DNA of 64,000 nucleotides, taken from the NCBI RefSeq assembly GCF_000718555.1, contig NZ_JOAN01000009.1, positions 136,783-200,782 of the forward strand, written 5' to 3'. Below are positions 1 to 8,747 of the stretch, piece after piece. The number at the start of each line of letters is the position of its first letter. Position 1 is the first letter of the stretch. The notes beneath the pieces were generated by a model. The model was not told where the DNA came from. It searched no databases and worked only from the letters and a program-made list of their open reading frames with translations. This stretch comes from Micromonospora chokoriensis. GTDB taxonomy: Bacteria; Actinomycetota; Actinomycetes; Mycobacteriales; Micromonosporaceae. The position numbers and the translations under genes were made by a program.

Positions 1-83
1 CCGTGGCGATCGGCCTCTACCGCAGTCTGGGCTTCGAGGTCACCTCGCAGCAGATGGCGAAGCGGATCACCCAGGCGAGCTGA
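1..83 (+). CDS. C-terminal end of a probable GNAT acetyltransferase (5' partial)
   Basis: Only the last 26 codons are present; the reading frame begins at base 3 and stops at TGA 81-83. The peptide contains AIGLYRSLGFEV. The pattern A-x-x-LY-x-x-LGFE is the usual last conserved block of GCN5-related N-acetyltransferases, where the Tyr lies near the acetyl-CoA thiol. The substrate cannot be judged because the acceptor-binding part is off the left edge. The next gene on the same strand begins 92 bases later, so co-transcription is possible but not shown. Confidence 0.6.
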   Translation, partial: VAIGLYRSLGFEVTSQQMAKRITQAS

Positions 84-175
84 GCCGCCCGCGACCCAGG
101 GACGGTCCCCCCGGCAGGACTGTTCAGCTGCCCAGCGGGAAACCGGCGCGGACCGCACCTGGGGAGGAGCGACGG

Positions 176-1318
176 ATGACGCACGGCGCTGGACTGACCA
201 TTGGTGTGCTCGGCTCGTACGGTGGGCGAAACCTCGGCGACGAGGCGATCCTCACCGGCCTGCTCACCGATCTGCGGACGCAGGAACCGAATGCCCGGAT
301 CATCGTCTTCTCCCGGAACCCGGAGCACACCCGGGTCGCACACCCGGACGTGGAAGCGGTGCCCTGGGAGGGTGTGAGCCGTGCCGACTCGGCCCTGGTC
401 CTGGCCCAGCTCGACCTGCTCATCCTGGGCGGTGGCGGCATCCTCTACGACCGGGAGGCCCGTCGCTACCTGCGGGTGGTCCGGGTCGCTCAGGAGCGGG
501 GCCTGCCGCTGATCACGTACGCGGTGGGGGTCGGGCCACTCAGCGACTCGGTGGACACCGGCATGGTCCGGGAAACGCTCTCCAGCGCGACCCAGGTGAC
601 CGTCCGGGACCAGGAGTCCCGGATGGTGCTGGAGGAGGCTGGCCTGCTCAACCCGATCACGGTCACCGCGGACCCGGCGTTCCTCCTGCAACCGGAGGAG
701 TTCCCGGCCCACCTGCTGGCCGAGGAGGGGGTGCCGGTCGGCAAGCGGTTGGTCGGGATAAGCGTGCGGGAGCCGGGGCGGGCCGCCGAACGCCTCGACG
801 TGGATGGTTACCACCGGCTGCTGGCCCAGATCGGTGACTTCCTGGTGCACCGGATCGACGCGTACGTGCTGTTCGTGCCGATGGAGCGCGACGACATCCG
901 GCACGCCCACGGGGTGCTGTCGCACATGGTCGCCGCCGAGCGGGGCCGGATCCTGCACGGCACCTACACTCCGCAGCAGGTGCTGGGGTTGATGCGCCAC
1001 TTCGACCTGGCCGTCGGCATGCGCCTGCACTTCCTGATCTTTGCGGCGATGGTCGGTACGCCGTTCCTACCGCTGCCGTACGCCGGCAAGGTCTTCGACC
1101 TGGCCCAACGACTCGGCGTGCCGGCGCTACGCGGCGTGGAGCGGGAGGTCGAGGGGCCACTGCTGGCCGAGGTCGACCGGCTCTGGGACGAGCGGGAGCA
1201 ACGCGCCGAGGCCACCGCGCGACGGGTGGCAGAGGTGTGCGACCAGGCGCGGGGCACCTCGGAGGTCACCCGCGGCGTGTTGGAGAGCCTGCGCAGCCAG
1301 ACCCTCACCCGGGTCTGA
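176..1318 (+). CDS. Polysaccharide pyruvyl transferase family protein (CsaB-like)
   Basis: This 380-residue protein matches the polysaccharide pyruvyl transferase family, which moves pyruvate from phosphoenolpyruvate onto cell-wall or capsule sugars as a ketal; CsaB does this for S-layer anchoring polymers. The N-terminus reads LGSYGGRNLGDEAIL (residues 12-26), the usual first block. LDLLILGGGGILYD follows near residue 80, and GMRLHFLIFAAMVGTPFL near residue 280 matches the C-terminal R-L-H-x-x-I-x-A block. There is no signal peptide, so it should act in the cytoplasm. The ATG is preceded by GGAGG about 9 bases upstream. No other polymer-synthesis gene is next to it, so the acceptor glycan is unknown. 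Confidence 0.85.
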   Translation: MTHGAGLTIGVLGSYGGRNLGDEAILTGLLTDLRTQEPNARIIVFSRNPEHTRVAHPDVEAVPWEGVSRADSALVLAQLDLLILGGGGILYDREARRYLRVVRVAQERGLPLITYAVGVGPLSDSVDTGMVRETLSSATQVTVRDQESRMVLEEAGLLNPITVTADPAFLLQPEEFPAHLLAEEGVPVGKRLVGISVREPGRAAERLDVDGYHRLLAQIGDFLVHRIDAYVLFVPMERDDIRHAHGVLSHMVAAERGRILHGTYTPQQVLGLMRHFDLAVGMRLHFLIFAAMVGTPFLPLPYAGKVFDLAQRLGVPALRGVEREVEGPLLAEVDRLWDEREQRAEATARRVAEVCDQARGTSEVTRGVLESLRSQTLTRV

Positions 1319-1326
1319 CCGGGCGG

Positions 1327-1533
1327 TCACACCGCGGGGCCGGTCCACCGGTAGCGCCACTCCCGGGCCTCCTCGCGGGCGGTCTCCAGCTCGTAGATCT
1401 GCGCGTCGGCCAGCCCACCGGAGCCGAGGTGATGGTGGGTCAGCGGTGGGCGGCCGTTGCTGTCGAGTTCGACGGTGATGGTCTGCCCGTCCGCCGTGCC
1501 GCCGACGAGAAGGATCTGCACGGATGAAGCCAT
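1327..1533 (-). CDS. Small conserved actinobacterial protein of unknown function
   Basis: A 68-residue protein starting MASSVQILLVGGTADGQ and ending REWRYRWTGPAV. It has no signal peptide, membrane segment or metal motif. A hydrophobic first strand is followed by a charged C-terminal helix (AQIYELETAREEAREW). The short start at ATG 1533 is chosen because upstream in-frame sequence is low-complexity and reads into a palindrome-containing spacer. It is convergent with the pyruvyl transferase gene, with an 8-base gap. I recognise the general look of a small conserved actinobacterial protein but cannot name a function. Confidence 0.6.
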   Translation of the reverse strand: MASSVQILLVGGTADGQTITVELDSNGRPPLTHHHLGSGGLADAQIYELETAREEAREWRYRWTGPAV

Positions 1534-1607
1534 GCGCCCATCCTGCCCGTCGTAGCGCCCGCTCGCAGCGGATAGCGGGCAGCGGGGGCCCAGCCACCCC
1601 GCCCCGC

Positions 1608-1677
1608 CGATCTTGCACTTCCTGTGCCGGCATAAGGCGCAAATCCGCACGCACCTCCGACACAACCCGCAAGATCG
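1608..1677. repeat. Imperfect inverted repeat between divergent genes
   Basis: CGATCTTGC at 1608-1616 is repeated in inverse orientation as GCAAGATCG at 1669-1677, around a 52-base centre with weaker internal pairing. It lies in the 234-base divergent spacer between the small minus-strand gene and the helicase. It could be a dispersed repeat or a cruciform-forming spacer; it is not placed as a terminator for either gene. Confidence 0.45.
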
Positions 1678-1767
1678 CGCAGGGGGACAGGTCGCGGGGG
1701 TGTGGGTGTGGTGGGGTGGTTCGCGGGGCCGCCTATCCTGGGCGCGGGCGGCGACGAGGGGGAGTAG

Positions 1768-4700
1768 GTGCTGGTCATCCACGGGCTGTGGCTGCCCGGC
1801 GACAGCTCGACCGGCGGTCTCGCCGTCTGGGCCGAGGACAGCGCCGCGCCACCCGCGCCGGTTCGTCCCGGCCGGCCGCCCCGGGAACGCCCACACCCCT
1901 TCGCCGCCGGGCACACCGAGCTGGCCGCCGTCCTCGCCGACGCCGCCGAGCCGACCCGCCTGGACAGCGCGCTGCTCACCCTGCCCACCCTGGCCGGCGC
2001 GCCGACCGACTCACCCGAGCTGATCCGGACCGCCGTCGCACCCGCGGCCCGCGGCCGGCTCACCCTGGCGCGGTGGCGGGTCCCCGTCCTGGTGTACGCC
2101 CCAGACGCCGCGCTGTCGTTACTGCGTACCCTCGACGACCTCCCGGCCGCACCCGGGGCCACCCTGCGGCACCTCGCCGAACTGGCCGACTTCGCCGCCG
2201 ACCTGGTGACCCGTGGCCGCCTCCTCCCCGGTGTCCGCACGACGATCGGTGACCAGGCGCCCAGCGCTGGTGTGCCGGCCCCGTCGGGCGCTGCCGCGAC
2301 GGTGCCCGCGCAGGCGGTCTGGCGTCCGCTGCTGACCGGCACCGACGCGGCCTGGGCGCGGGCGTTGGCGCTGGCCCTGCCACCAGCGGCCCGAGCCGCC
2401 GTCGTGCCGGCCGCCGCGTCGCCGCCGACCGCCGCACTGCCACCAGCCACCGCGGCTGCTCTGCCGCCCACCCCGGGCACCGCCCCGGCCGCCATCGCCC
2501 CGACTGCCATCGGCACGGCGACCCTCGGGTCGGACGGGCCCGAGCTGACCGCCGCGGTGCTGGTCGCGGATGCGCTCGACGCGTTGACCGATGCTGCCGC
2601 GCGGGCTGCTCTGGCGACCACCACGCTGGCCCGGGGGCTGCGCCCGGGTGGCCCGGCACCGGCCTGGTTGGCCGCGCTCGCCGGCCCCCAACGGGACTTC
2701 ACCATCGACCCGGCTGGGCTGGCCACCCTGCACGCCGAGCTGGACGCCTGGCAACGTGACGCCGCCGGTGGCCCGGTGCGGGCCAGTTTCCGGCTGGTGG
2801 AACCGGCCCCCGACGAGGTCACCGAACCGATCCTGGCCACCCGGGCGCTGCCCGCCGACAGCGCGCCGGTGCCGGTCGAGTCGACAGGTGGCGGGCGCTG
2901 GCGGCTGGAGTTCGGGTTGCAGGCCGCAGACGAGCCCGGCCTGCACGTCGACGCCGGGCAGGTCTGGCGGGCGCCGCACACGCTCGGCGGCCTGGCTGGC
3001 CGTACGACCAGCCCGCAGGAGACGCTCCTCGCCGAGCTGGGCCGGGCCAGTCGGCTCTGGCCGGACCTGGACGCCGCGCTGCGTACCGCCGCCCCGGAGG
3101 CGATGGAGTTCGACGTCGAGGGGGCCCACCGGTTCCTGAGCGCGGGTGCCCCGGTGCTGCACGCGGCCGGTTTCGGGGTGCTGCTGCCGTCCTGGTGGCA
3201 ACGTCCGTCGGCGCGGTTGGGCGCCCGGTTGCGGGCTCGCAGCCGCACCGCGCCGGGCACGGTGGGTGGCGCCGATGCCGGTGTCGGTCTGGATGCCCTG
3301 GTCGACTACCGCTGGGAGATCGCGCTCGGCGACCAGCCGCTCTCCGCCGAGGAGTTGGCGACGCTGGCCGAGCTGAAGACGCCGCTGGTGCGGCTGCGCG
3401 GCAGGTGGGTGGAGCTGGACCCGGGGCGGCTCGCCGCCGGTCTGCGTCTGCTCCGCTCGGCCGGCGAGTTGACCGTCGCCGACCTGCTCCGCCTCGGGCT
3501 GGCCGACGGTGAGGCCACCGGTGCGCTGCCAGTGCTGGAGGTTACCGCCGACGGAGCGCTTGGTGACCTGCTCGCCGGCGCGGTCGAGCGACGACTCGCC
3601 CCGCTCGATCCGCCGCCGGGCTTCCGGGGGACGTTGCGGCCGTACCAGCAGCGTGGGCTGGCCTGGCTGGCCTTCCTGCGCTCACTCGGCCTGGGCGGTG
3701 TGCTCGCCGACGACATGGGGCTGGGCAAGACGGTGCAACTGCTCGCGCTGCTCGCCGGGGACCCGCCGGAGGCCGGGCCGACCCTGCTGGTCTGTCCAAT
3801 GTCGCTGGTCGGCAACTGGCAGCGGGAGGCGGCACGGTTCACCCCGGAGCTGCGGGTGCACGTACACCATGGCGCGGAGCGCGCGCGGGGGGCGGAGTTC
3901 ACGGCGGCCGCACACGGCGCGGACCTGGTCCTCACCACCTACTCGGTGGCCGCCCGCGACGCCGCCGACCTGGCCGGCATCGACTGGCACCGGGTGGTGG
4001 TGGACGAGGCGCAGGCGATCAAGAACGCGTCGACCCGGCAGGCCGAAGCGGTTCGCGCGCTGCCCGCGAGGCAGCGGGTGGCGGTGACCGGTACGCCGGT
4101 GGAGAACCGGCTGGCCGACCTCTGGTCGATCATGCAGTTCGCCAACCCGGGGCTACTCGGGCCGGCGGCGACGTTCCGCAAGCGGTTCGCCGAGCCGATC
4201 GAGCGGCACGGCGACGCCGAGGCCGCCGAGCGGCTCCGCCGGATCACCGGGCCGTTCGTGTTGCGTCGGCTCAAGACCGACTCGTCGATCATCTCGGACC
4301 TGCCGGAGAAGCTGGAGATGGAGGTGCTCTGCAACCTCACCGCCGAGCAGGCCGCGCTGTACCGGGTGGTGGTCGACGACATGCTCGCCCGGATCGAGAC
4401 CAGCGACGGCATCGAGCGACGCGGCCTGGTGCTGGCCACCATGACCCGACTCAAACAGGTCTGCAACCACCCCGCCCAACTGCTGCGCGACGGCTCGCCG
4501 CTGGAGGGCCGCTCGGGCAAGCTGGCCCGGCTCACCGAGATCCTGGAGGAGGTGCTGGCGGCGGGGGAGCGGGCGCTGCTGTTCACCCAGTACGCCGAGT
4601 TCGGTGCGATGTTGCGCGGTCACCTGTCGGCGCGGTTCGGCCGGGAGGTGCTGTTCCTGCACGGTGGTCTCGGCAAAGCCGAGCGGGACGCCCTGGTGCA

Positions 4701-5052
4701 GCGCTTTCAGTCGGCGCAGGGTCCACCGTTGTTCGTCCTGTCCCTCAAGGCCGGCGGCACCGGGCTCACCCTGACCGCCGCCAACCACGTGGTGCACGTG
4801 GACCGGTGGTGGAACCCGGCGGTCGAGGACCAGGCCACCGACCGGGCGTTCCGGATCGGGCAGAGCCGACGGGTGCAGGTCCGCAAGTTCGTCTGCGCCG
4901 GCACGGTGGAGGAGAAGGTGGCTGCGATGATCGCCGACAAGCGCAGCCTCGCCGAGCGGGTGGTCGGCACGGGTGAGCAGTGGATCACGGAGTTGTCCAC
5001 CGGCCAGTTGCGGGACCTGTTCGCGCTGGAGGCCGGGGCGGTGGTGGAGTGA
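1768..5052 (+). CDS. SNF2/HepA-family DEAD/DEAH-box helicase
   Basis: A 1094-residue SNF2-type ATPase. The N-terminal ~550 residues are Ala/Pro-rich and hold the SNF2 N-terminal bacterial domain. The helicase core runs from about residue 610: Walker A DDMGLGKT at 648-655, DEAQ box (VVDEAQAIKN) at 746-749, motif III TGTPVEN, and in the C-terminal RecA lobe LFTQYAEF, SLKAGGTGLTLTAANHV and the arginine-finger motif DQATDRAFRIGQ. Such enzymes translocate on double-stranded DNA and remodel nucleoprotein rather than unwind. GTG 1768 is chosen for the purine-rich GAGGGGGA just upstream. The stop overlaps the start of the SWIM protein by GTGA, so the two are translationally coupled and probably partners. 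Confidence 0.93.
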   Translation: MLVIHGLWLPGDSSTGGLAVWAEDSAAPPAPVRPGRPPRERPHPFAAGHTELAAVLADAAEPTRLDSALLTLPTLAGAPTDSPELIRTAVAPAARGRLTLARWRVPVLVYAPDAALSLLRTLDDLPAAPGATLRHLAELADFAADLVTRGRLLPGVRTTIGDQAPSAGVPAPSGAAATVPAQAVWRPLLTGTDAAWARALALALPPAARAAVVPAAASPPTAALPPATAAALPPTPGTAPAAIAPTAIGTATLGSDGPELTAAVLVADALDALTDAAARAALATTTLARGLRPGGPAPAWLAALAGPQRDFTIDPAGLATLHAELDAWQRDAAGGPVRASFRLVEPAPDEVTEPILATRALPADSAPVPVESTGGGRWRLEFGLQAADEPGLHVDAGQVWRAPHTLGGLAGRTTSPQETLLAELGRASRLWPDLDAALRTAAPEAMEFDVEGAHRFLSAGAPVLHAAGFGVLLPSWWQRPSARLGARLRARSRTAPGTVGGADAGVGLDALVDYRWEIALGDQPLSAEELATLAELKTPLVRLRGRWVELDPGRLAAGLRLLRSAGELTVADLLRLGLADGEATGALPVLEVTADGALGDLLAGAVERRLAPLDPPPGFRGTLRPYQQRGLAWLAFLRSLGLGGVLADDMGLGKTVQLLALLAGDPPEAGPTLLVCPMSLVGNWQREAARFTPELRVHVHHGAERARGAEFTAAAHGADLVLTTYSVAARDAADLAGIDWHRVVVDEAQAIKNASTRQAEAVRALPARQRVAVTGTPVENRLADLWSIMQFANPGLLGPAATFRKRFAEPIERHGDAEAAERLRRITGPFVLRRLKTDSSIISDLPEKLEMEVLCNLTAEQAALYRVVVDDMLARIETSDGIERRGLVLATMTRLKQVCNHPAQLLRDGSPLEGRSGKLARLTEILEEVLAAGERALLFTQYAEFGAMLRGHLSARFGREVLFLHGGLGKAERDALVQRFQSAQGPPLFVLSLKAGGTGLTLTAANHVVHVDRWWNPAVEDQATDRAFRIGQSRRVQVRKFVCAGTVEEKVAAMIADKRSLAERVVGTGEQWITELSTGQLRDLFALEAGAVVE

Positions 5053-5990
5053 CCGACTACGGGCGTCCCCGTCGGGTCGACGGGGGTCTGCGGGCCCGCA
5101 GCGCTCGAGGCGCGATCGGGCAATCCTGGTGGTCGCGGCGTTTCCTGGAGGTGTTGGAGTCGTTCGCGCTCGGCACCCGGTTGACCCGGGGCCGCTCGTA
5201 CGCGCGGGCCGGTCAGGTGCTCAGCCTCGACATCGCACCCGGACAGGTCAGCGCGGTGGTGCAGGGCTCCCGGCCGAAGCCGTACCAGGTGTCGATCGCG
5301 CTGAAGCCGTTCCCGGCCGCGCTCTGGTCCCGGATCGAGAACGAGCTGGCCGGGCAGGCGTTCTTCAGTGCGCGGCTGCTTGCCGGGGATCTCCCCGACG
5401 AGTTGGAGGAGCTGTTCATCGCCGTCGGCGCGCCGCTCTTCCCGGCCGGCGTGGACGAGTTGACCCAGCGCTGCAACTGCCCCGACTTCGCGGTGCCGTG
5501 CAAGCACCTCGCGGCGACGTTCTACCTGCTGGCCGAGGCGTTCGACGCGGACCCGTTCGAGCTGCTGCACTGGCGCGGCCGGTCCCGCGCCCAGTTGCTC
5601 GACGAACTCCGCGCGCGACGGGCCGCGGCCACCGGCACCACCGGCCCGGTCGACGTACCGTCCGAACCGGACGGTGCGGTGTCGACAGTGGACTTTGTCG
5701 CGCCGGTCGGTGCCGCGCGTGCGCTCGCCGGGCTGTCGGCGACACCGCTTGCCGAGGCGGCAGACCGGTTCTGGTCAGCGCCGGTGCCGCTGCCGGATCG
5801 GCCGCCCCGACTGGTGACCGGCACCGATCTGCTGCTGCGCCAGCTCGGAGCGCCCGCCCCGGCCATCGGTGGGCCGGGGCTGCTCGAACGGTTGCGCCGC
5901 GCGTACCGGGCCTTCGGCCCGGCCGACCAGCGAGCCGTCACGTCCAGCGGTCGAGCAGTCACGTCCAGCGGCGGCGGAATCGCCACATGA
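5049..5990 (+). CDS. SWIM zinc-finger protein
   Basis: A 313-residue protein whose hallmark is the SWIM motif C-x-C-x(n)-C-x-H, seen as CNCPDFAVPCKHLAA around residues 140-155. SWIM domains bind zinc and mediate DNA or protein contacts, and in bacteria are typically encoded beside SNF2 ATPases. GTG 5049 overlaps the helicase TGA in a GTGA arrangement, which fixes the start. The C-terminal third is Ala/Arg-rich and ends in two near-identical 7-residue repeats (AVTSSGR/AVTSSGG) coded by a 21-base tandem repeat. The 3' end overlaps the convergent DUF3040 gene by 32 bases. Probable role: DNA-binding accessory of the helicase. Confidence 0.9.
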   Translation: MTDYGRPRRVDGGLRARSARGAIGQSWWSRRFLEVLESFALGTRLTRGRSYARAGQVLSLDIAPGQVSAVVQGSRPKPYQVSIALKPFPAALWSRIENELAGQAFFSARLLAGDLPDELEELFIAVGAPLFPAGVDELTQRCNCPDFAVPCKHLAATFYLLAEAFDADPFELLHWRGRSRAQLLDELRARRAAATGTTGPVDVPSEPDGAVSTVDFVAPVGAARALAGLSATPLAEAADRFWSAPVPLPDRPPRLVTGTDLLLRQLGAPAPAIGGPGLLERLRRAYRAFGPADQRAVTSSGRAVTSSGGGIAT

Positions 5991-6216
5991 TCGCGGCGTT
6001 GGCCACCAGCACCACCGCGCAGATCGCGCCGGTCATTCGACCGGCGAACACGGCTATCGCCGGCAGCGACGCCCACAGCACGATGGTCAACAACATCAGG
6101 TAGCGGCCCCTGCGGGCCCGGACCCGGTGGTCCAACCGGGCGAAGAAGGCCGGGTCACTCTCCCGGAGCTGACGGGTGATCTGGTCGAATCTGCGCTGAT
6201 CCTCTTTGCTGAGCAT
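5959..6216 (-). CDS. DUF3040 family membrane protein
   Basis: An 85-residue protein beginning MLSKEDQRRFDQITRQLRESDPAFFARLD, the typical amphipathic N-terminal helix of DUF3040, followed by two hydrophobic segments (about residues 40-58 and 60-78) and a basic tail WRFRRRWT. The family is widespread in actinobacteria and of unknown function; the topology suggests both termini in the cytoplasm. Its 3' end overlaps the SWIM gene tail by 32 bases. Confidence 0.85.
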   Translation of the reverse strand: MLSKEDQRRFDQITRQLRESDPAFFARLDHRVRARRGRYLMLLTIVLWASLPAIAVFAGRMTGAICAVVLVANAAIMWRFRRRWT

Positions 6217-6647
6217 GGCGCTGCCTTCCCCTCACGCGTTCAGCGGTTCGGCGGCATACCCGCTGCGGTGGCGGCTCACGCTCGCACGCTGCTGCTACTT
6301 TTCCTCCACGCGAGGTCGTCTCATGTCCGGCTTACCCGAACCTTAAGTTTGCCTTTGGTGGTGAACGGCGCCGAAAGTGCCGCGTACGGCGGCGCGGTCC
6401 GATCCGTGCTCGGCTGCCGCGCGTACGCCCTGCTGAGGCGGTCTGCGTGCGGACCCGCCCCACCGCCCGCCGCCGATGTGGCGCTGAGCGCTGTCTTAAG
6501 TGCCCTCACGAGTGCGGTTCCGGCCGCCTTGAAGGGCCCTGGGGCCTTGGTTACCTTGCCGTAGCAACCCCCTCAGGCAAAGTCGCCGCACCTGCCGCAC
6601 CTGCCCGGTAGCAGCTTCCGGCGCTCATCAGAAATCGGGATTGGTAC
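6217..6647. promoter_or_regulatory. 431-base non-coding leader upstream of the DUF1800 operon
   Basis: No convincing gene lies here. The stretch separates DUF3040 (minus) from the DUF1800 operon (plus) and must hold both promoters. A locally AT-richer patch (ACCTTAAGTTTGCC, about 6340-6354) and a run GGCCTTGGTTACCTTGCC (about 6543-6560) are candidate promoter or leader elements, but neither matches a consensus I can name. The start codon of the DUF1800 gene has only a weak ribosome-binding site. Confidence 0.4.
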
Positions 6648-8747
6648 ATGGCCGACCAGAATGTGCCACCACGTCGACCGCGGGACGACCGCGGTTGGGA
6701 CGGACACCAGCACCACAGCGCTGACGGTTACGGCGACCCCCACCCGCCCGCGCCCTACGGCTACGACTCGCCCCACCCCCACCAGGGCGGCTACGCCGCG
6801 CAGGCCGACCCGCGTGAGCAGTACGGCGACGGGTACGCGCACGCCGGGCAGCCCGCACCCGCCCCGCGCGGCCCGCAGTGGGTCGGCCCGGAGGGCCTGG
6901 GCCGCCCGGCCCCGGCGCGACCGGCCGGCACCGGACTGCCCACCCTCGACGATGACGATGAGCCGGGTCGCAAGGTCGGCCGACGCAAGGCGATGGTGGC
7001 CCTCGGCGGCACCGCCGCTGTCGTCGCCGGTGGCGCGGCGCTCGCCATGACCCCGCAGTTCCGTGGCCTCTTCGGCGACGAGGCGGCGGCTGGCGACGCG
7101 ACCGGCAGCACGGTGACCGACGGCACCGCGGCGCGGCCCAGCGGCCAGCAGCCCAGCACGGTGCGGACGTACACCGAGCAGAACGAGAGCTACATGGGCT
7201 CCCGGGCCGGTGAGGCGCTGAAGAAGAACGCGCCGGCCGGTGGACGGACCTTCTCCGGCCCGGCCGCGGCCGCGGCGGCGACCCAGGTGACCGTGAAGAC
7301 GGTGCTGGCCAAGGACCCGATCCTGCACCTGGCCCGGCGCACCACCTTCGGCGTGACGCCCGCCGTGGTCGCCGACATCAAGCGTGAGGGCATCGACGGC
7401 TGGATCCGGGCTCAGCTGGACCCGGGCAAGTTGGAGCCGAGCAAGGGCGAGCTGAAGCTCGCCGAGCTGCCCACCCAGAAACTCTCCGTGCAGCAGCTGC
7501 GCGACCAGCGGGACAAGCTCAACGAGCAGGACGCCCACCCGGAGCGGGAGATGGTCGACGCCACCATCGCCCGGCAGATCTGGTCCAAGCGCCAGCTGTT
7601 CGAGGTGATGGTCGACTTCTGGAACGACTTCCTGCACGTCGCGGCGGACTTCGACGGCGGCGAGGTGTACCGCAGCTCGTTCGACCAGGACGTCGTACGC
7701 AAGCACGCGCTGGGCAGCTACCCGGAGATGTTGGTCGCCGCGAACAAGCACCCCGCGCTGCTGATCTACCTGAACCAGAAGGACTCCCGCAAGGACGCGA
7801 TCAACGAGAACCTCGCCCGGGAGAACCTCGAGCTCTACTCGGTCGGTGTCGACGGCGGTTACAAGGAGCCGGACGTCCGGCAGGCCGCCATGTTGCAGAC
7901 CGGCCGCGGCGTCGACGACAAGGGCAAGTACGTCTTCCGCCCCGAGCAGCACTACGTCGGCAAGGTGAAGATCCTCGGCTTCAGCCACGCGAACAACTCG
8001 GCCGACCCGAAAAAGGCCGAAGCGGCGATCGACGCGTACATCACCTACATCGCGCTGCACCCGTCGACCGCGAAGTACGTGGCGCAGAGCCTGGCCACCC
8101 GGTTCGTCTCGGACACCCCGCCGAAGTCCCTGGTGGACCGGCTGGCCAAGTCGTACACCACGAACAACGGCATGATCAAGCCGGTCCTGATGACGCTCTT
8201 CTGCTCCTCGGAGTTCTGGGCCGGGGTGGGCCAGAAGGTGCGCCGGCCGATGGAGTACCTGATCGCCACGTACCGCACCCTGGGCGTCGCACCGGACGCG
8301 TCGCCGAAGCACAACAACGGCGACAGCAAGCGCACCCCGTACGCCCGGGGGTTGCGCCAGATCCACGACAAGCTGCGCGAGTTGGGCCACTACCCGATGG
8401 GTCAGCCCACCCCGGACGGCTACCCGGACGTCTACATCGCCTGGACCTCCGCCGGCACCATGGTCAACGGCTGGAACGAGGCGGGCGAGATCCTCGCCGG
8501 CTACCGCACCACCTTCACGTACACGGCGCCGGAGAAGCTGGTCGCCAAGGCGCCGGCGACGGCCGGGGCGTACGTGGACGCTCTCTCCCTGCGGCTGGTG
8601 GGCCAGAAGTTGAGCACGCGGGAGAAGAACCTCATTCTCGGCGTGGCCGGTGTGACGGCGACCGCCAAGGTCGACGCCACGTTCAACGGGGCCATCACCG
8701 CCGTCGCGCGGGCGATCCTCGCTTCCCCCCAGCACCACCTCCGGTGA
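6648..8747 (+). CDS. DUF1800 domain protein, probably exported
   Basis: A 699-residue protein. Residues 1-110 are Pro/His/Gly/Tyr-rich and disordered. GRRKAMVALGG at 111-121 followed by a hydrophobic stretch to about 135 looks like a twin-arginine or anchor signal set behind an unusually long cytoplasmic extension. The rest matches DUF1800 (LARRTTFGVTPAVVADI; RQIWSKRQLFEVMVDFWNDF; NLARENLELYSVGVDGGY; TLFCSSEFW). DUF1800 proteins nearly always sit next to DUF1501 proteins; the biochemical role is unknown. The stop overlaps the next start (GTGA). Co-operon with a ferric-reductase-like protein, an FMN carrier and ApbE suggests a cell-envelope redox function; that is inference. Confidence 0.9.
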   Translation: MADQNVPPRRPRDDRGWDGHQHHSADGYGDPHPPAPYGYDSPHPHQGGYAAQADPREQYGDGYAHAGQPAPAPRGPQWVGPEGLGRPAPARPAGTGLPTLDDDDEPGRKVGRRKAMVALGGTAAVVAGGAALAMTPQFRGLFGDEAAAGDATGSTVTDGTAARPSGQQPSTVRTYTEQNESYMGSRAGEALKKNAPAGGRTFSGPAAAAAATQVTVKTVLAKDPILHLARRTTFGVTPAVVADIKREGIDGWIRAQLDPGKLEPSKGELKLAELPTQKLSVQQLRDQRDKLNEQDAHPEREMVDATIARQIWSKRQLFEVMVDFWNDFLHVAADFDGGEVYRSSFDQDVVRKHALGSYPEMLVAANKHPALLIYLNQKDSRKDAINENLARENLELYSVGVDGGYKEPDVRQAAMLQTGRGVDDKGKYVFRPEQHYVGKVKILGFSHANNSADPKKAEAAIDAYITYIALHPSTAKYVAQSLATRFVSDTPPKSLVDRLAKSYTTNNGMIKPVLMTLFCSSEFWAGVGQKVRRPMEYLIATYRTLGVAPDASPKHNNGDSKRTPYARGLRQIHDKLRELGHYPMGQPTPDGYPDVYIAWTSAGTMVNGWNEAGEILAGYRTTFTYTAPEKLVAKAPATAGAYVDALSLRLVGQKLSTREKNLILGVAGVTATAKVDATFNGAITAVARAILASPQHHLR

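Noticed and set aside
1440..3260. 606-codon minus frame across the helicase 5' half
   Set aside because: Low-complexity Ala/Arg/Ser translation antisense to the helicase, whose motifs are unambiguous.
5932..5973. 21-base tandem repeat as a possible attachment site
   Set aside because: Only two copies, inside the SWIM gene tail, with no element or integrase nearby.
6217..6647. Riboswitch upstream of the DUF1800 operon
   Set aside because: No conserved riboswitch core or strong nested hairpins could be matched by eye.
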